A DNA stretch of 64,000 nucleotides from DASYAE01 sp036501535 (GTDB lineage: Bacteria > Actinomycetota > Actinomycetes > Streptomycetales > Catenulisporaceae). Position 1 is the stretch's first letter; each line of letters begins with the position of its first letter. The notes below the pieces were generated by a model. That model was given only the letters and a program-made list of their open reading frames with translations, searched no databases and had not been told where the DNA came from. The DNA is taken from positions 1 through 64,000 of the forward strand of contig DASYAE010000228.1 of assembly GCA_036501535.1 (NCBI GenBank), in the 5' to 3' direction. Below are positions 35,188 to 43,499 of this stretch, in pieces. The position numbers and the translations under genes are program-made.

Positions 35188-35360
35188 GTCTACCTCACTC
35201 AACTTCTCGACGGGCGGTTTTGCGCGGTCGGCGACATCGGCGGCTCCGGGGCGCGGGTCTTACAAGCCCATTCTATTACCCGGCGAATCACCCTCCGGCC
35301 CGCTGCATGTCACCCGTCACTGCGGGATGCCTTACGGGCTGCAAACGGGCGCGCTCAGCC

Positions 35361-35927
35361 TCAGCGGGCCAGCGCGGCCGGCGGCTCGTCGTCGATCTCG
35401 AAGGTCGGCTTGTCCGGGGCGCGGCCGGCCAGCCGGAAGTAGCGCACCAGCCACTGCCCGCGCAGCTGCCGCACCGCGCGCACCGACTCGTTGTGGAACC
35501 GCCGGGCCAGCTGGACCCGGCGCATCGCCGCGCCGAGCTCGCCGACCAGCTCGGCCCCCTGCGGCGACTCGCGCAGCTGCTCGACCTGGGCCGGGTCGTC
35601 GAACGCGGCGCGCAGGTCCCGGGTCAGCGCGGACTCGGCGCTCTCCCGGCCGTCCTCCTCGTCCGCCTCGTCGGCTACCTGCGCCTCGCGCGCGGCAGTG
35701 GCCAGGATCAGCGCGGTCGCCACGTCGAGCAGGCCGGAGCGGGCCAGCTCGGAGGTGGCGGCCGAGCGGCGCACCAGCTGCGCGTCGAGCGCGATCCTGG
35801 CCGCGTCGAGGCGCACGTGAAGGCGGTCCAGCCGGGTCGCGGTCCAGCTCAGGAAGAGGCCGAACAGCACGATCACGACGAGGACCAGGACGACCGCGCC
35901 GGTGTCCTGGGTCAGGACCACTCTCAT
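35361..35927 (-). CDS. LemA-like membrane-anchored helical protein
   Basis: 188 aa. One N-terminal TM (VVLVLVVIVLFGLFLSW) is followed by long helices. The segments RLDRLHVRLDAARIALDAQLVRRSA and MRRVQLARRFHNESVRAVRQL resemble the first and third helices of LemA proteins (RLxxRVDxAWAQIDVQLKRR; ARRFYNDAV). An acidic middle (EADEEDGRESAES) is unlike LemA proper, so this is a distant member at best. It is 13 nt upstream of the pimA stop on the same strand, so it is co-transcribed with PIM biosynthesis. Confidence 0.65.
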   Translation of the reverse strand: MRVVLTQDTGAVVLVLVVIVLFGLFLSWTATRLDRLHVRLDAARIALDAQLVRRSAATSELARSGLLDVATALILATAAREAQVADEADEEDGRESAESALTRDLRAAFDDPAQVEQLRESPQGAELVGELGAAMRRVQLARRFHNESVRAVRQLRGQWLVRYFRLAGRAPDKPTFEIDDEPPAALAR

Positions 35928-35940
35928 CGCCGCACCTTAC

Positions 35941-37098
35941 TTAACGCCTTCCGCGGGCTCTGGCCGACGACTCGGTCCAGGAGTCGGTGGTGACCTGGGC
36001 CGTGGACTCGGTGACCATCTCGTAGATCGACAGGATGTCAGCCGCGACGACGGACCAGTCGTACCGGCGCACCGCGGCCGACCCGGCGGCGCTGAGGCGG
36101 GCGCGCTGCTCCGGCGCGGTGAGCAGGGTCACCGCGGCGTCGGCGAGCGCGGCCGCGTCGCCGTTGGGGAACATCCGCCCGGCCGACCCGCCGTTCAGCA
36201 CCAGCGAGAACGCGTCGATGTTGCTGGCCAGCACCGGGGCGGCCGCGCTCATCGCCTCGACCAGGATGATGCCGAAGGACTCGCCGCCGGTGTTCGGCGC
36301 GCAGTAGAGGTCGACCGAGCGCAGGAACGAGGCCCGGTCCGGGTCGGAGAGCATGCCGAGGAAGGTCACGTTGCCGCGCACGGAGGCCGGCAGCGACCGG
36401 GCCACCTCGGCGGGATCGCCGGGCCCGGCGACCAGCAGGCGGGTCTCGGGCAGCCGCCCGACGATGGCCGGGAAGGCCTCGAGCAGGACCGGCAGCCCCT
36501 TGCGCGGCTCCTCGAACCGGCCCAGGAAGCCGATGGTGCCGCCGGCCCACTGCGCCCTGGGCTCGGCCCCGGCGAAGCGTGCGACGTCGACGCCGTTGGG
36601 GATGACGACGGCATCGCCGCCGAGGTGCTCGACGAGCGTGCGCCGCGCATATTCGCTCACTGCGATGCGCGCGTTGATCTTCTCGAAGGCGGGCTGCAGG
36701 AACGGGTACGCGGCGGTCATCGCGCGCGAGCGCTGGTTGGCCGTGTGGAAGGTGGCCACAATCGGCCCGCTGGCGTTCCAGCAGGCCAGCAGCGAGAGCG
36801 ACGGCGTTCCCGGCTCGTGGGCGTGCAGGACGTCGAAGGCGCCGTCCTGCAGCCAGCGGCGCACCCGCGCGGCGGACAGGAAGCCGAAGTTCAGCCGGGC
36901 GACCGAGCCGTTGTAGGGCACCGACACGGCGCGGCCGGCGGAGACGACGTACGGCGGCAGCGGCGTGTCGTCGTCGGCCGGCGCGAGCACCGACACGTCG
37001 TGGCCGAGCCCGATCAAGTGCTCGGCGAGGTCCCGTACGTGGAACTGCACCCCGCCGGGCGTGTCCCACGAGTACGGGCAGGCGATCCCGATCTTCAA
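35941..37098 (-). CDS. pimA: Phosphatidyl-myo-inositol alpha-mannosyltransferase PimA-like (GT4)
   Basis: 385 aa, TTG start with GAGGGGG upstream. The N-terminal MKIGIACPYSWDTPGGVQFHV is the GT-B donor/acceptor loop of PimA. VPYNGSVARLNFG, LHAHEPGTPSLSLL and the C-terminal GRFEEPRKGLPVLLEAF and GESFGIILVEAM (E-x7-E nucleotide-sugar motif) complete it. It transfers mannose from GDP-mannose to phosphatidylinositol at the inner membrane face. Clustered with the acyltransferase and PIP synthase. Confidence 0.92.
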   Translation of the reverse strand: MKIGIACPYSWDTPGGVQFHVRDLAEHLIGLGHDVSVLAPADDDTPLPPYVVSAGRAVSVPYNGSVARLNFGFLSAARVRRWLQDGAFDVLHAHEPGTPSLSLLACWNASGPIVATFHTANQRSRAMTAAYPFLQPAFEKINARIAVSEYARRTLVEHLGGDAVVIPNGVDVARFAGAEPRAQWAGGTIGFLGRFEEPRKGLPVLLEAFPAIVGRLPETRLLVAGPGDPAEVARSLPASVRGNVTFLGMLSDPDRASFLRSVDLYCAPNTGGESFGIILVEAMSAAAPVLASNIDAFSLVLNGGSAGRMFPNGDAAALADAAVTLLTAPEQRARLSAAGSAAVRRYDWSVVAADILSIYEMVTESTAQVTTDSWTESSARARGRR

Positions 37099-37126
37099 TG
37101 CGACCCCCTCGCGATCCCCATCCTGG

Positions 37127-38167
37127 TCATTCCCCCGCGCTCGCCGCCCCGGGCAGGGCGGCGGAGAGAGAACTGTCGTCGGCGGCAGTGTCGTCAGCCT
37201 TCGGGGACGCCGCGGCGCGCGGCGCCCTGGCCGGGTCCAGGTCTTCCAGCCACAGCCGCTGCAGCATGTGCCAGTCCGCCGGGTGGGCCCGGATGCCCTG
37301 CGCGAACGCGTCCGCCAACTGCTGGCACAGGGCGTTGATCTTCTCGGCGCGGCTGCCGCCTTCCGGCACCTGGAGCGCGGGCATGATGAGGGCGCGCTGG
37401 CAGCCCTCGTCGTACCAGAGGATCGTCGGCAGGATCGGCGCCTTGGTCACCAGGGCCAGGGCAGCCGCGCCGGCCGGGATCTTCGTGGTCGCGCCGAAGA
37501 ACTCCACCGGGACGCCCCGGTCGGTCAGGTCGCGCTCGGTCACCAGGCAGACCATGCCGCCCGCCTTGATCTGGCGCACCAGGCCCATGAACGTGTCCTG
37601 ACCGCCGGTCAGCGGCAGGACCGTCATGCCCAGCGACTCGCGGTAGCCGATGAAGCGCTCGAACAGCCGCTCGGGCTTGAGCCGCTCGTTGACGGTCGCA
37701 AGACCCGAGTACTGCCCGGTCCCCCAGACGCCGGCGTGGTCCCAGTTGCCCATGTGCGGCAGCGCGATGATCACACCGGTGCCCGACTCCATCGCCGCGT
37801 CGATGAGCTCCTTGCCCTCGATCAGGAACGTCTCGTCGACCCTCCGCCGCGACCACGTCTCCAGCCGGAACACGTCGCACCAGTAGCGCAGGTAGTTGCG
37901 CATGCCCTGCTTCGAGACCTCGCGCACGCGGGCCGGGTCCGCGTCCGGGCCGAGCACCCGGGCCAGATTGGACTCCAGCCGCGTGACGCCCTTGCCGCGC
38001 CGGGCCCAGACCCGGTCCGCGGCCACCTCGAACAGCCGATAGGCCGCGCGCTCCGGCATGCGTTTGACGATCGCCCATCCGGTCGCGTAGGCGCGGTAGA
38101 CGACCTCGTCCGCCACGCGCTGCTTGAGCGGCGGCCGCTTCCCGGCGGAACTGACGGGGGAACTCAT
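37127..38167 (-). CDS. patA: Phosphatidylinositol mannoside acyltransferase (lauroyl acyltransferase family)
   Basis: 346 aa from the ATG at 38167, overlapping the pgsA stop by 4 nt. IIALPHMGNWDHAGVW carries the H-x4-D catalytic motif of LpxL-type acyltransferases. VNERLKPERLFERFIGYRESLGM, VCLVTERDLTDRGVPVEFFG and PADWHMLQRLW are the other family blocks. It acylates the mannose residue of PIM using acyl-CoA. It lies 28 nt upstream of pimA. Confidence 0.92.
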   Translation of the reverse strand: MSSPVSSAGKRPPLKQRVADEVVYRAYATGWAIVKRMPERAAYRLFEVAADRVWARRGKGVTRLESNLARVLGPDADPARVREVSKQGMRNYLRYWCDVFRLETWSRRRVDETFLIEGKELIDAAMESGTGVIIALPHMGNWDHAGVWGTGQYSGLATVNERLKPERLFERFIGYRESLGMTVLPLTGGQDTFMGLVRQIKAGGMVCLVTERDLTDRGVPVEFFGATTKIPAGAAALALVTKAPILPTILWYDEGCQRALIMPALQVPEGGSRAEKINALCQQLADAFAQGIRAHPADWHMLQRLWLEDLDPARAPRAAASPKADDTAADDSSLSAALPGAASAGE

Positions 38168-38805
38168 TCGGCCGCCTCCCGCGCGGACAGGTTCGGTACC
38201 GAGGGTACTGACAACGCCTGCTTGCGCACGTGCACGATGCGCTGCACGACCGTGGCCGTGGAGCCGATCGCCAGTGCCCACAACGCGATCGCCTGCACGA
38301 ACGGCACGCCGAGCCCGGCCAGCCCGGTGGCCACCAGCGAGCCGACCAGCCGCTCGCTGCGCTCCACGACGCCGACCGCGCACTCGAAGCCGAGCGACTC
38401 CGCCTTCGCCCGCGCGTACGAGGTGACCGCGCCGGAGACCAGGCAGACCAGGGAGAGGATGAACATCGGGCGGTTGTGCGCCAGCCCGAAGTAGTAGGCC
38501 AGGCCGCCGAAGATCGCCGCGTCGCCGAACCGGTCGAGGGTCGAGTCCAGGAAGCCGCCCCACTTCGAGACCCGGTCCGCCAGCCGCGCCATCGTCCCGT
38601 CCAGCATGTCGGAGAAGATGAACGCGGTGACCGCCACGGTCCCCCAGAAGAAGTCGCCCCGCGGGAACAGCACCAGCGCCGAGACGACCACGCCGAGCGT
38701 GCCGACCATGGTGACCGTGTCGGGCCCCACCCCCAGGCGCAGCAGCATCCGGGCGATCGGTGTCATCACGCGGGTGAAGAAGGCCCGCGCGTATCGGTTA
38801 AGCAT
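38164..38805 (-). CDS. pgsA: CDP-alcohol phosphatidyltransferase (phosphatidylinositol phosphate synthase)
   Basis: 213 aa from the ATG at 38805, GGGA five nt upstream. The signature D-x2-DG-x2-AR-x8-G-x3-D-x3-D is complete: DMLDGTMARLADRVSKW then GGFLDSTLDR. Several TM helices surround it. In actinobacteria this position encodes the enzyme that makes phosphatidylinositol phosphate from CDP-diacylglycerol and inositol 1-phosphate. First gene of pgsA-patA-pimA-lemA-like. Confidence 0.93.
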   Translation of the reverse strand: MLNRYARAFFTRVMTPIARMLLRLGVGPDTVTMVGTLGVVVSALVLFPRGDFFWGTVAVTAFIFSDMLDGTMARLADRVSKWGGFLDSTLDRFGDAAIFGGLAYYFGLAHNRPMFILSLVCLVSGAVTSYARAKAESLGFECAVGVVERSERLVGSLVATGLAGLGVPFVQAIALWALAIGSTATVVQRIVHVRKQALSVPSVPNLSAREAAE

Positions 38806-39093
38806 CCGTGTCCCAACGGTCCCGGCTTGGCGGTGGCGCCAAAGGTGATCTCGAGGTGCAGCCCGGTGCGGCGGGCTGTGCGATCCGTTCGGCCGGCCCG
38901 CGGCGCCCATGGTATTGGGTGCCGGGCCGCTCCCGTGCCGGGCCCCGGCGCCGCGGGCGCCCGCCGGACGATCTCGGGCTCCCGGCGGGGTCGAGCGCCG
39001 GCCCGGGGGCTTGTGGGCCGCGGCGAACAGGAGTTGTCTGCTAGCAGACCGGAAACTGCAGGTTACGTGGCGATCACACCGGGAGGAACGACG
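38806..39093. promoter_or_regulatory. Divergent intergenic region with 14-bp palindrome before EF-G-like gene
   Basis: The 288-bp region between divergent genes holds no gene. GTCTGCTAGCAGAC (39036-39049) is a perfect palindrome 44 bp upstream of the EF-G-like start and could be an operator. The GGGAGG ribosome-binding site is at 39080-39085. The remainder is GC-rich without a clear terminator. Confidence 0.5.
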
Positions 39094-41274
39094 ATGTCCG
39101 AGAAGAGTGGAGCGGGCCGCGGCGGCAGGGATGCTCAGGCGCCGGTGGCGGACCGGCCGGAGGCCATCCGCAACGTGGTCCTGGTCGGGCACACCGGCGC
39201 CGGAAAGACCACCCTTGCCGAGTCGCTGCTCGCGGCGACCGGGGCGATCCAGCGGGTCGGCCGGGTCGAGGACGGCACCGCGGTCACCGATTCGGACGAC
39301 ATCGAGCACCGGCTCGGCCGGACGGTGAGCCTCGGTGTTGCTCCGATCGAGTTCGGCGGGGTGAAGGTCAACCTGATGGACGCGCCCGGATACGCGGACT
39401 TCGTCGGCGACCTGCGGGCCGGCCTGCGCGCGGCGGACGCGGCGCTGTTCGTCGTCTCGGCCGCGGACGGCGTGGACGGCGCGACCCAGCTGCTGTGGGA
39501 GGAGTGCGCGGCGGTCGGCATGCCGCGCGCGGTGGTGGTCACCAAGCTGGACAGCCCGCGGGCCGACTTCGACGAGATGGTGGCGATCTGCCGGCGGGTC
39601 TTCGGGGACGGGGTGCAGCCGCTGTACCTGCCGCTGCTGGACGACGGGGAGCGGGTCGGCGGGGTGGTCGGCCTGCTGAGCCAGCGGGTCTACGACTACA
39701 CCGGCGGCGCCCGCGCAGAGAGCGAGCCGGACGCGGAGCACGTGGAGCTGATCGAGGGGCCGCGGTCCGAGCTGATCGAGGGGATCATCGCCGAGAGCGA
39801 GGACGAGACCCTGATGGACCGCTACCTCGAGGGCGAGCAGATCGACGTCAAGGTCCTGATCGACGACCTGGAGACGGCGGTGGCCCGCGGGCACTTCTAC
39901 CCGGTGCTGCCGCTCGGCGGGGCCGGGCACGAGGGGGCGGCGGACGGCGCGGCCCGGGTCGGCGCGATCGAGCTGCTGGAGCTGATGACCAAGGCGTTCC
40001 CGGCCCCCGGGGAGCACTCCATCCCGGCGGTGACCTCGCCCGACGGCGACCCGAAGGCGCCGCTGGCCTGCGACCCGGAGGGGCCGCTGGTGGCCGAGGT
40101 GGTCAAGACGGTCTCGGACCCGTACGTCGGCCGGATCTCGCTGGTGCGGGTCTTCAGCGGCACGCTGCGGCCGGACCAGCCGGTGCACGTCTCCGGCCAC
40201 GGCCGGGCCGAGCGCGGGCACCCGGACCACGACGTGGACGAGCGGGTCGGCGCCCTCTCCTGCCCGCTGGGCAAGGTGCAGCGGCCGGTGCAGCACGCGG
40301 TGGCCGGGGACGTGGTCGCGGTCGCGAAGCTCAGCCACGCGGAGACCGGCGACACGCTCTCCGCGAAGGACGACCCGGCGCTGATGGAGCCGTGGGTCAT
40401 GCCGAACCCGCTGCTGCCGGTCGCGATCGCGGCGAAGGCGAAGTCGGACGAGGACAAGCTCGCCCAGGCGCTCGGCCGGGTGGTGGCCGAGGATCCCACG
40501 CTGCGCTTGGAGATCAACCCGGAGACGCACCAGCTGGTGCTGTGGTGCATGGGCGAGGCGCACCGCGACGTGGTGCTCGACCGGCTCGCCAGCAGGTACG
40601 GCGTGGCGGTGGAGACGATCGCGCACCGGATCTCGCTGCGCGAGTCGTTCACCGGACAGGCCAAGGGGCACGGCCGGCACGTGAAGCAGTCCGGCGGGCA
40701 CGGCCAGTTCGCGGTCTGCGACATCGAGGTCGAGCCGCTGGGGAACGGCGAGGGCTTCGAGTTCGTGGACAAGGTGGTCGGCGGCGCGGTGCCGCGGCAG
40801 TTCATCCCCTCGGTGGAGAAGGGCGTGCGGGCGCAGCTGGAGCGCGGCGTGTTCGCCGGATACCCGGTGGTGGACCTGCGGGTGACGCTGGTGGACGGCA
40901 AGGCGCACTCGGTGGACTCCTCCGACATGGCCTTCCAGACCGCGGGCGCGCTGGCGCTCAAGGACGCGGCGGCGAAGATCCAGGGCGCGCTGCTCGAACC
41001 GGTGGACACGGTCGAGGTGGTCGTGTCGGACGAGTTCCTGGGCTCGGTGATGAGCGACCTGTCCGGGCGGCGCGGCCGGGTGCTGGGCTCGGAGCCGGAC
41101 AGCGAGGGGCGCACGCTGGTGCGGGCCGAGGTGCCGCAGACCGAGCTGTCCCGCTATCCCGTGGAGCTGCGCTCGCTATCACACGGCACGGGCATTTTCA
41201 CCCGGGAGTACATCAGGCACGACGCGATGCCTGCGCAGCTGGCCGCCAAGATCGTCGCCGCGTCAGCCGAGTGA
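39094..41274 (+). CDS. Elongation factor G-like translational GTPase (EF-G2 type)
   Basis: 726 aa, ATG after GGGAGG. G1 is VGHTGAGKTTL (31-41), G3 is DAPGYADF (96-103) with Tyr where canonical EF-G has the catalytic His, and G4 is TKLD in place of NKxD. Domains II to V follow: PYVGRISLVRVFSGTL, then HGRHVKQSGGHGQFAVCDIEVEP (domain IV) and GTGIFTREYIRHDAMP. The whole EF-G architecture is present, but the GTPase site departs from the housekeeping factor, as in mycobacterial FusA2/EF-G2. The role may be ribosome hibernation or stress translation rather than elongation. Confidence 0.88.
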   Translation: MSEKSGAGRGGRDAQAPVADRPEAIRNVVLVGHTGAGKTTLAESLLAATGAIQRVGRVEDGTAVTDSDDIEHRLGRTVSLGVAPIEFGGVKVNLMDAPGYADFVGDLRAGLRAADAALFVVSAADGVDGATQLLWEECAAVGMPRAVVVTKLDSPRADFDEMVAICRRVFGDGVQPLYLPLLDDGERVGGVVGLLSQRVYDYTGGARAESEPDAEHVELIEGPRSELIEGIIAESEDETLMDRYLEGEQIDVKVLIDDLETAVARGHFYPVLPLGGAGHEGAADGAARVGAIELLELMTKAFPAPGEHSIPAVTSPDGDPKAPLACDPEGPLVAEVVKTVSDPYVGRISLVRVFSGTLRPDQPVHVSGHGRAERGHPDHDVDERVGALSCPLGKVQRPVQHAVAGDVVAVAKLSHAETGDTLSAKDDPALMEPWVMPNPLLPVAIAAKAKSDEDKLAQALGRVVAEDPTLRLEINPETHQLVLWCMGEAHRDVVLDRLASRYGVAVETIAHRISLRESFTGQAKGHGRHVKQSGGHGQFAVCDIEVEPLGNGEGFEFVDKVVGGAVPRQFIPSVEKGVRAQLERGVFAGYPVVDLRVTLVDGKAHSVDSSDMAFQTAGALALKDAAAKIQGALLEPVDTVEVVVSDEFLGSVMSDLSGRRGRVLGSEPDSEGRTLVRAEVPQTELSRYPVELRSLSHGTGIFTREYIRHDAMPAQLAAKIVAASAE

Positions 41275-41328
41275 CCACATCAGCCGCGTGACCGCGTCAC
41301 CTGAGTGACCGCGTCAGCTGAGTAACTG
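41261..41328. repeat. 17-bp tandem repeat (4 units) spanning two convergent stop codons
   Basis: Units start at 41261, 41278, 41295 and 41312: CGTCAGCCGAGTGACCA, CATCAGCCGCGTGACCG, CGTCACCTGAGTGACCG, CGTCAGCTGAGTAACTG. The first holds the EF-G-like stop and the last holds the stop of the convergent membrane-protein gene. The unit length is not a multiple of three. No other terminator is visible at this junction. Confidence 0.85.
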
Positions 41329-42729
41329 GGCCGCGGGCTCGGCGGGCTCGTCATGACGGTCCGCCGCGCCGGTAGGGGCCGGGATGTACACCTTCCCGGC
41401 CCCGCCGGCCGTTTTGGAGACGGCATCGTCCGACGCCGCGTCAGCTGAGGCGGGCTCGGCTCGCGCGGCTGGCCGGGGCGGCTTCGCGACCCGGACCGCG
41501 GGGGCGGCCAGAGCCGCCACGGCGGCCGCCACCATGGTCAGGAGTTTGAGACGGCCGTAGAACGCGGGCGAGGCGCCGACGTTGCGCGCGGCGAAGATCA
41601 TCGCCGTGACGCCCAGGGTGGCCAGCGGGGCCGGGCGGCGGGCCGAGAGCAGGTCCCAGACCAGCGCGCCGACGACCGCCCCGGCGAAGTAGTACGGGTA
41701 GTCGTTGGGCTCGATCGCCAGCCGGGCGCAGGCGCCGAGCAGCAGCACGGCCGGCCAGCGCCCGCGCCAGACGCCGATCGCGCCGAGCAGGCAGCCGAGC
41801 CCGATCTGCGCGGGCCGGTCCCATGCGGGCGTCGTCGGGTCGAGCACGCCGAGCGCGCGCAGGGCCGAGTCGGGCGAGTTCGGGATCGTGAAGGCGGCCG
41901 CGTGGACCGTGTGCGGGTCGGCGATCACGAACGGCAGCCAGGCCGCGGCGATCAGCGCGGCGCCGACGGCCACCGCGATCCGGCGCTGCCTGCCGTGCAG
42001 CGCGAACAGCAGGGCCAGGAAGCCGGCCGCCCACGGCTTCGAGTCGACCGAGCAGGCCAGGCAGAGCCCGAGCAGCACCGGCCGACGCCGGGCCGCGGCC
42101 CAGACCGCCAGCGCGGCGAAGGTCAGCGCCAGCACGTCGTCGAAGTGCGCCCAGTAGACCCCGGTCAGCGCCCAGACCGGCAGCAGCGCGGCGCCGCCGC
42201 CGAGCACGGTCCAGCGGATCCGGGAGGGCGCGACGTCAGGACGCAGCGCGAAGGCGGCCCGCTCCATCGCGAACAGGGCGACGATCCCGAGCAGGGTCAT
42301 CAGGATCTGCGCGGCGCCCAGCCCGGCGCTGGTCCCGCCGGAGCCGTTCGCGCCGCTCTCGCCGCCGGTCAGCCAGGTGACCGGGTCGGCCAGCAGGAAG
42401 GTCAGCGGGCCGCTCTGCAGCTCGGGGTAGTCCCCGAACAGGGCGAGGCCGCCGGCGGCCTGGCCGGGGGCCGCGCCGTGCAGCAGGAGGCGGGCGCCCT
42501 GGACCGCGAAGTGCCAGGACAGCCCGCCGGGGGTGATCTTGGAGGCGTACCAGACGCCGGCCCAGACGATAAGCGCCGGCCAGTGCCAGGCGCCGCGGCG
42601 CAGCGGGTCGCTCGCCCCGCCGAGCTCGCCGTCCCGCAGCGCGGACAAGAATATCCGTATACTGCCGTTCCAGGTCGGACCCGGGCCCGCCGGCGCGGCG
42701 GAGCCGTTCCGTCCGTCTCCGTGGGCCAC
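41314..42729 (-). CDS. Polytopic membrane protein, GT87-like mannosyltransferase family
   Basis: 471 aa. Around ten TM segments follow a cytosolic N-terminus, and a Pro/Ala/Lys-rich tail closes the protein. ALTGVYWAHFDDVLALTF contains an acidic pair at a membrane-face loop, as in polyprenyl-phosphate mannosyltransferases (GT-C fold). DSKPWAAGF and IEPNDYPYYFAGAVVG are further conserved-looking loops. Assignment to GT87 is from overall pattern only. It could add mannose or arabinose to cell-envelope glycans, in keeping with PIM genes nearby. Confidence 0.6.
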   Translation of the reverse strand: MAHGDGRNGSAAPAGPGPTWNGSIRIFLSALRDGELGGASDPLRRGAWHWPALIVWAGVWYASKITPGGLSWHFAVQGARLLLHGAAPGQAAGGLALFGDYPELQSGPLTFLLADPVTWLTGGESGANGSGGTSAGLGAAQILMTLLGIVALFAMERAAFALRPDVAPSRIRWTVLGGGAALLPVWALTGVYWAHFDDVLALTFAALAVWAAARRRPVLLGLCLACSVDSKPWAAGFLALLFALHGRQRRIAVAVGAALIAAAWLPFVIADPHTVHAAAFTIPNSPDSALRALGVLDPTTPAWDRPAQIGLGCLLGAIGVWRGRWPAVLLLGACARLAIEPNDYPYYFAGAVVGALVWDLLSARRPAPLATLGVTAMIFAARNVGASPAFYGRLKLLTMVAAAVAALAAPAVRVAKPPRPAARAEPASADAASDDAVSKTAGGAGKVYIPAPTGAADRHDEPAEPAAQLLS

Positions 42730-42821
42730 GAGACCTCTATCCCCGAGTCGGCGCCTTTAGCGTGATTGAGGGGAACGATGGCTGCGGGGGTTGCCGGCTT
42801 ACAGCATTCGTCCAGGATCTG

Positions 42822-43307
42822 TTACCCGATCGCAACCTCAGGGCCGCTCCGGTGCTCGATCACACAGTGCTCAATAACGACATGGTCCAGCCGCCCGGAC
42901 ACGGCGTACCCGAGCCGCACCGCGCCGACCCCGGCCGGGCAGGGGACGACCACCAGTGCGCCGAACTCGATCAGGCCGTCCGCGCCGTCTGGGCCGTCTG
43001 CGAGTCGCTCGGCCAGCAGTTCGTACTCGTCGACCGGCTCGTCGCCCAGATCGGTGAACTCCTCGAGCGCGTCGGCATCGAGCAGGGCGAGCCGGCCGGA
43101 CGGCGTGGGGAAGCCGGGCCGGTGCTCCCAGCGCGCGGAACCGGGCTCGGACCCTGCCTGGGCGCGGATCTCCACCGTCTCGGGGCCGCTGGTGACGACG
43201 AACTCGCCGGGAGGCAGGCCGCCGACGAGCGGACGTGCGTCGCCGTAGAGCACCGAGGGGTCCGCGGCGATCAGGCGTCCGGTCGGCAGCTTGAGCATCG
43301 CTTTCAC
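42822..43307 (-). CDS. DUF4241-like protein, divergent from the KAP NTPase
   Basis: 161 aa from the GTG at 43307 (ATG at 43298 also possible). LKLPTGRLIAADPSVLYGDARPL and GLPPGEFVVTSGPETVEI resemble the N-terminal and middle segments of DUF4241 proteins, and VPCPAGVGAVRLGYAVSGRLDHVVIEH resembles the C-terminal strand region. The family has no established biochemical role; DUF4241 proteins are often found beside immunity or toxin-related genes. It is divergent from the NTPase at 43500. No catalytic residues are evident. Confidence 0.5.
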   Translation of the reverse strand: MKAMLKLPTGRLIAADPSVLYGDARPLVGGLPPGEFVVTSGPETVEIRAQAGSEPGSARWEHRPGFPTPSGRLALLDADALEEFTDLGDEPVDEYELLAERLADGPDGADGLIEFGALVVVPCPAGVGAVRLGYAVSGRLDHVVIEHCVIEHRSGPEVAIG

Positions 43308-43393
43308 CCGGTCAAGTCTAGGCAGGCCGCGGGCGGACCGGCCGGCCGGTCCGCGGCCGCCCGGCTATAGGCGGCCCACGGCTGGGTATAAAC

Positions 43394-43421
43394 GATCTGC
43401 GGGATTTATGAGGGATCTGCG
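43394..43421. promoter_or_regulatory. 20-bp-period direct repeat in the DUF4241/KAP intergenic region
   Basis: GATCTGCGG and GATCTGCGA start at 43394 and 43414, two helical turns apart. A TAGGGT box lies at 43440-43445. Two same-face sites before a divergent promoter suggest a regulator-binding region. No regulator gene is adjacent. Confidence 0.45.
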
Positions 43422-43499
43422 ATAGATGGCCGGCCGGTGTAGGGTTTGCGCCGACCAGTGCCCCGCGTCGCGAGGAGCCGGTGGAGAGGGAATCCGTTC

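Noticed and set aside
38164..40908. Minus-strand 914-codon frame covering EF-G-like DNA and pgsA
   Set aside because: Only the last 213 codons (pgsA) have domain content; the upstream part is antisense to the EF-G-like gene.
41261..41328. 17-bp repeats considered as a CRISPR array
   Set aside because: Units are directly adjacent with no spacers, and there are only four imperfect copies, so it is a simple tandem repeat. No cas genes are present.
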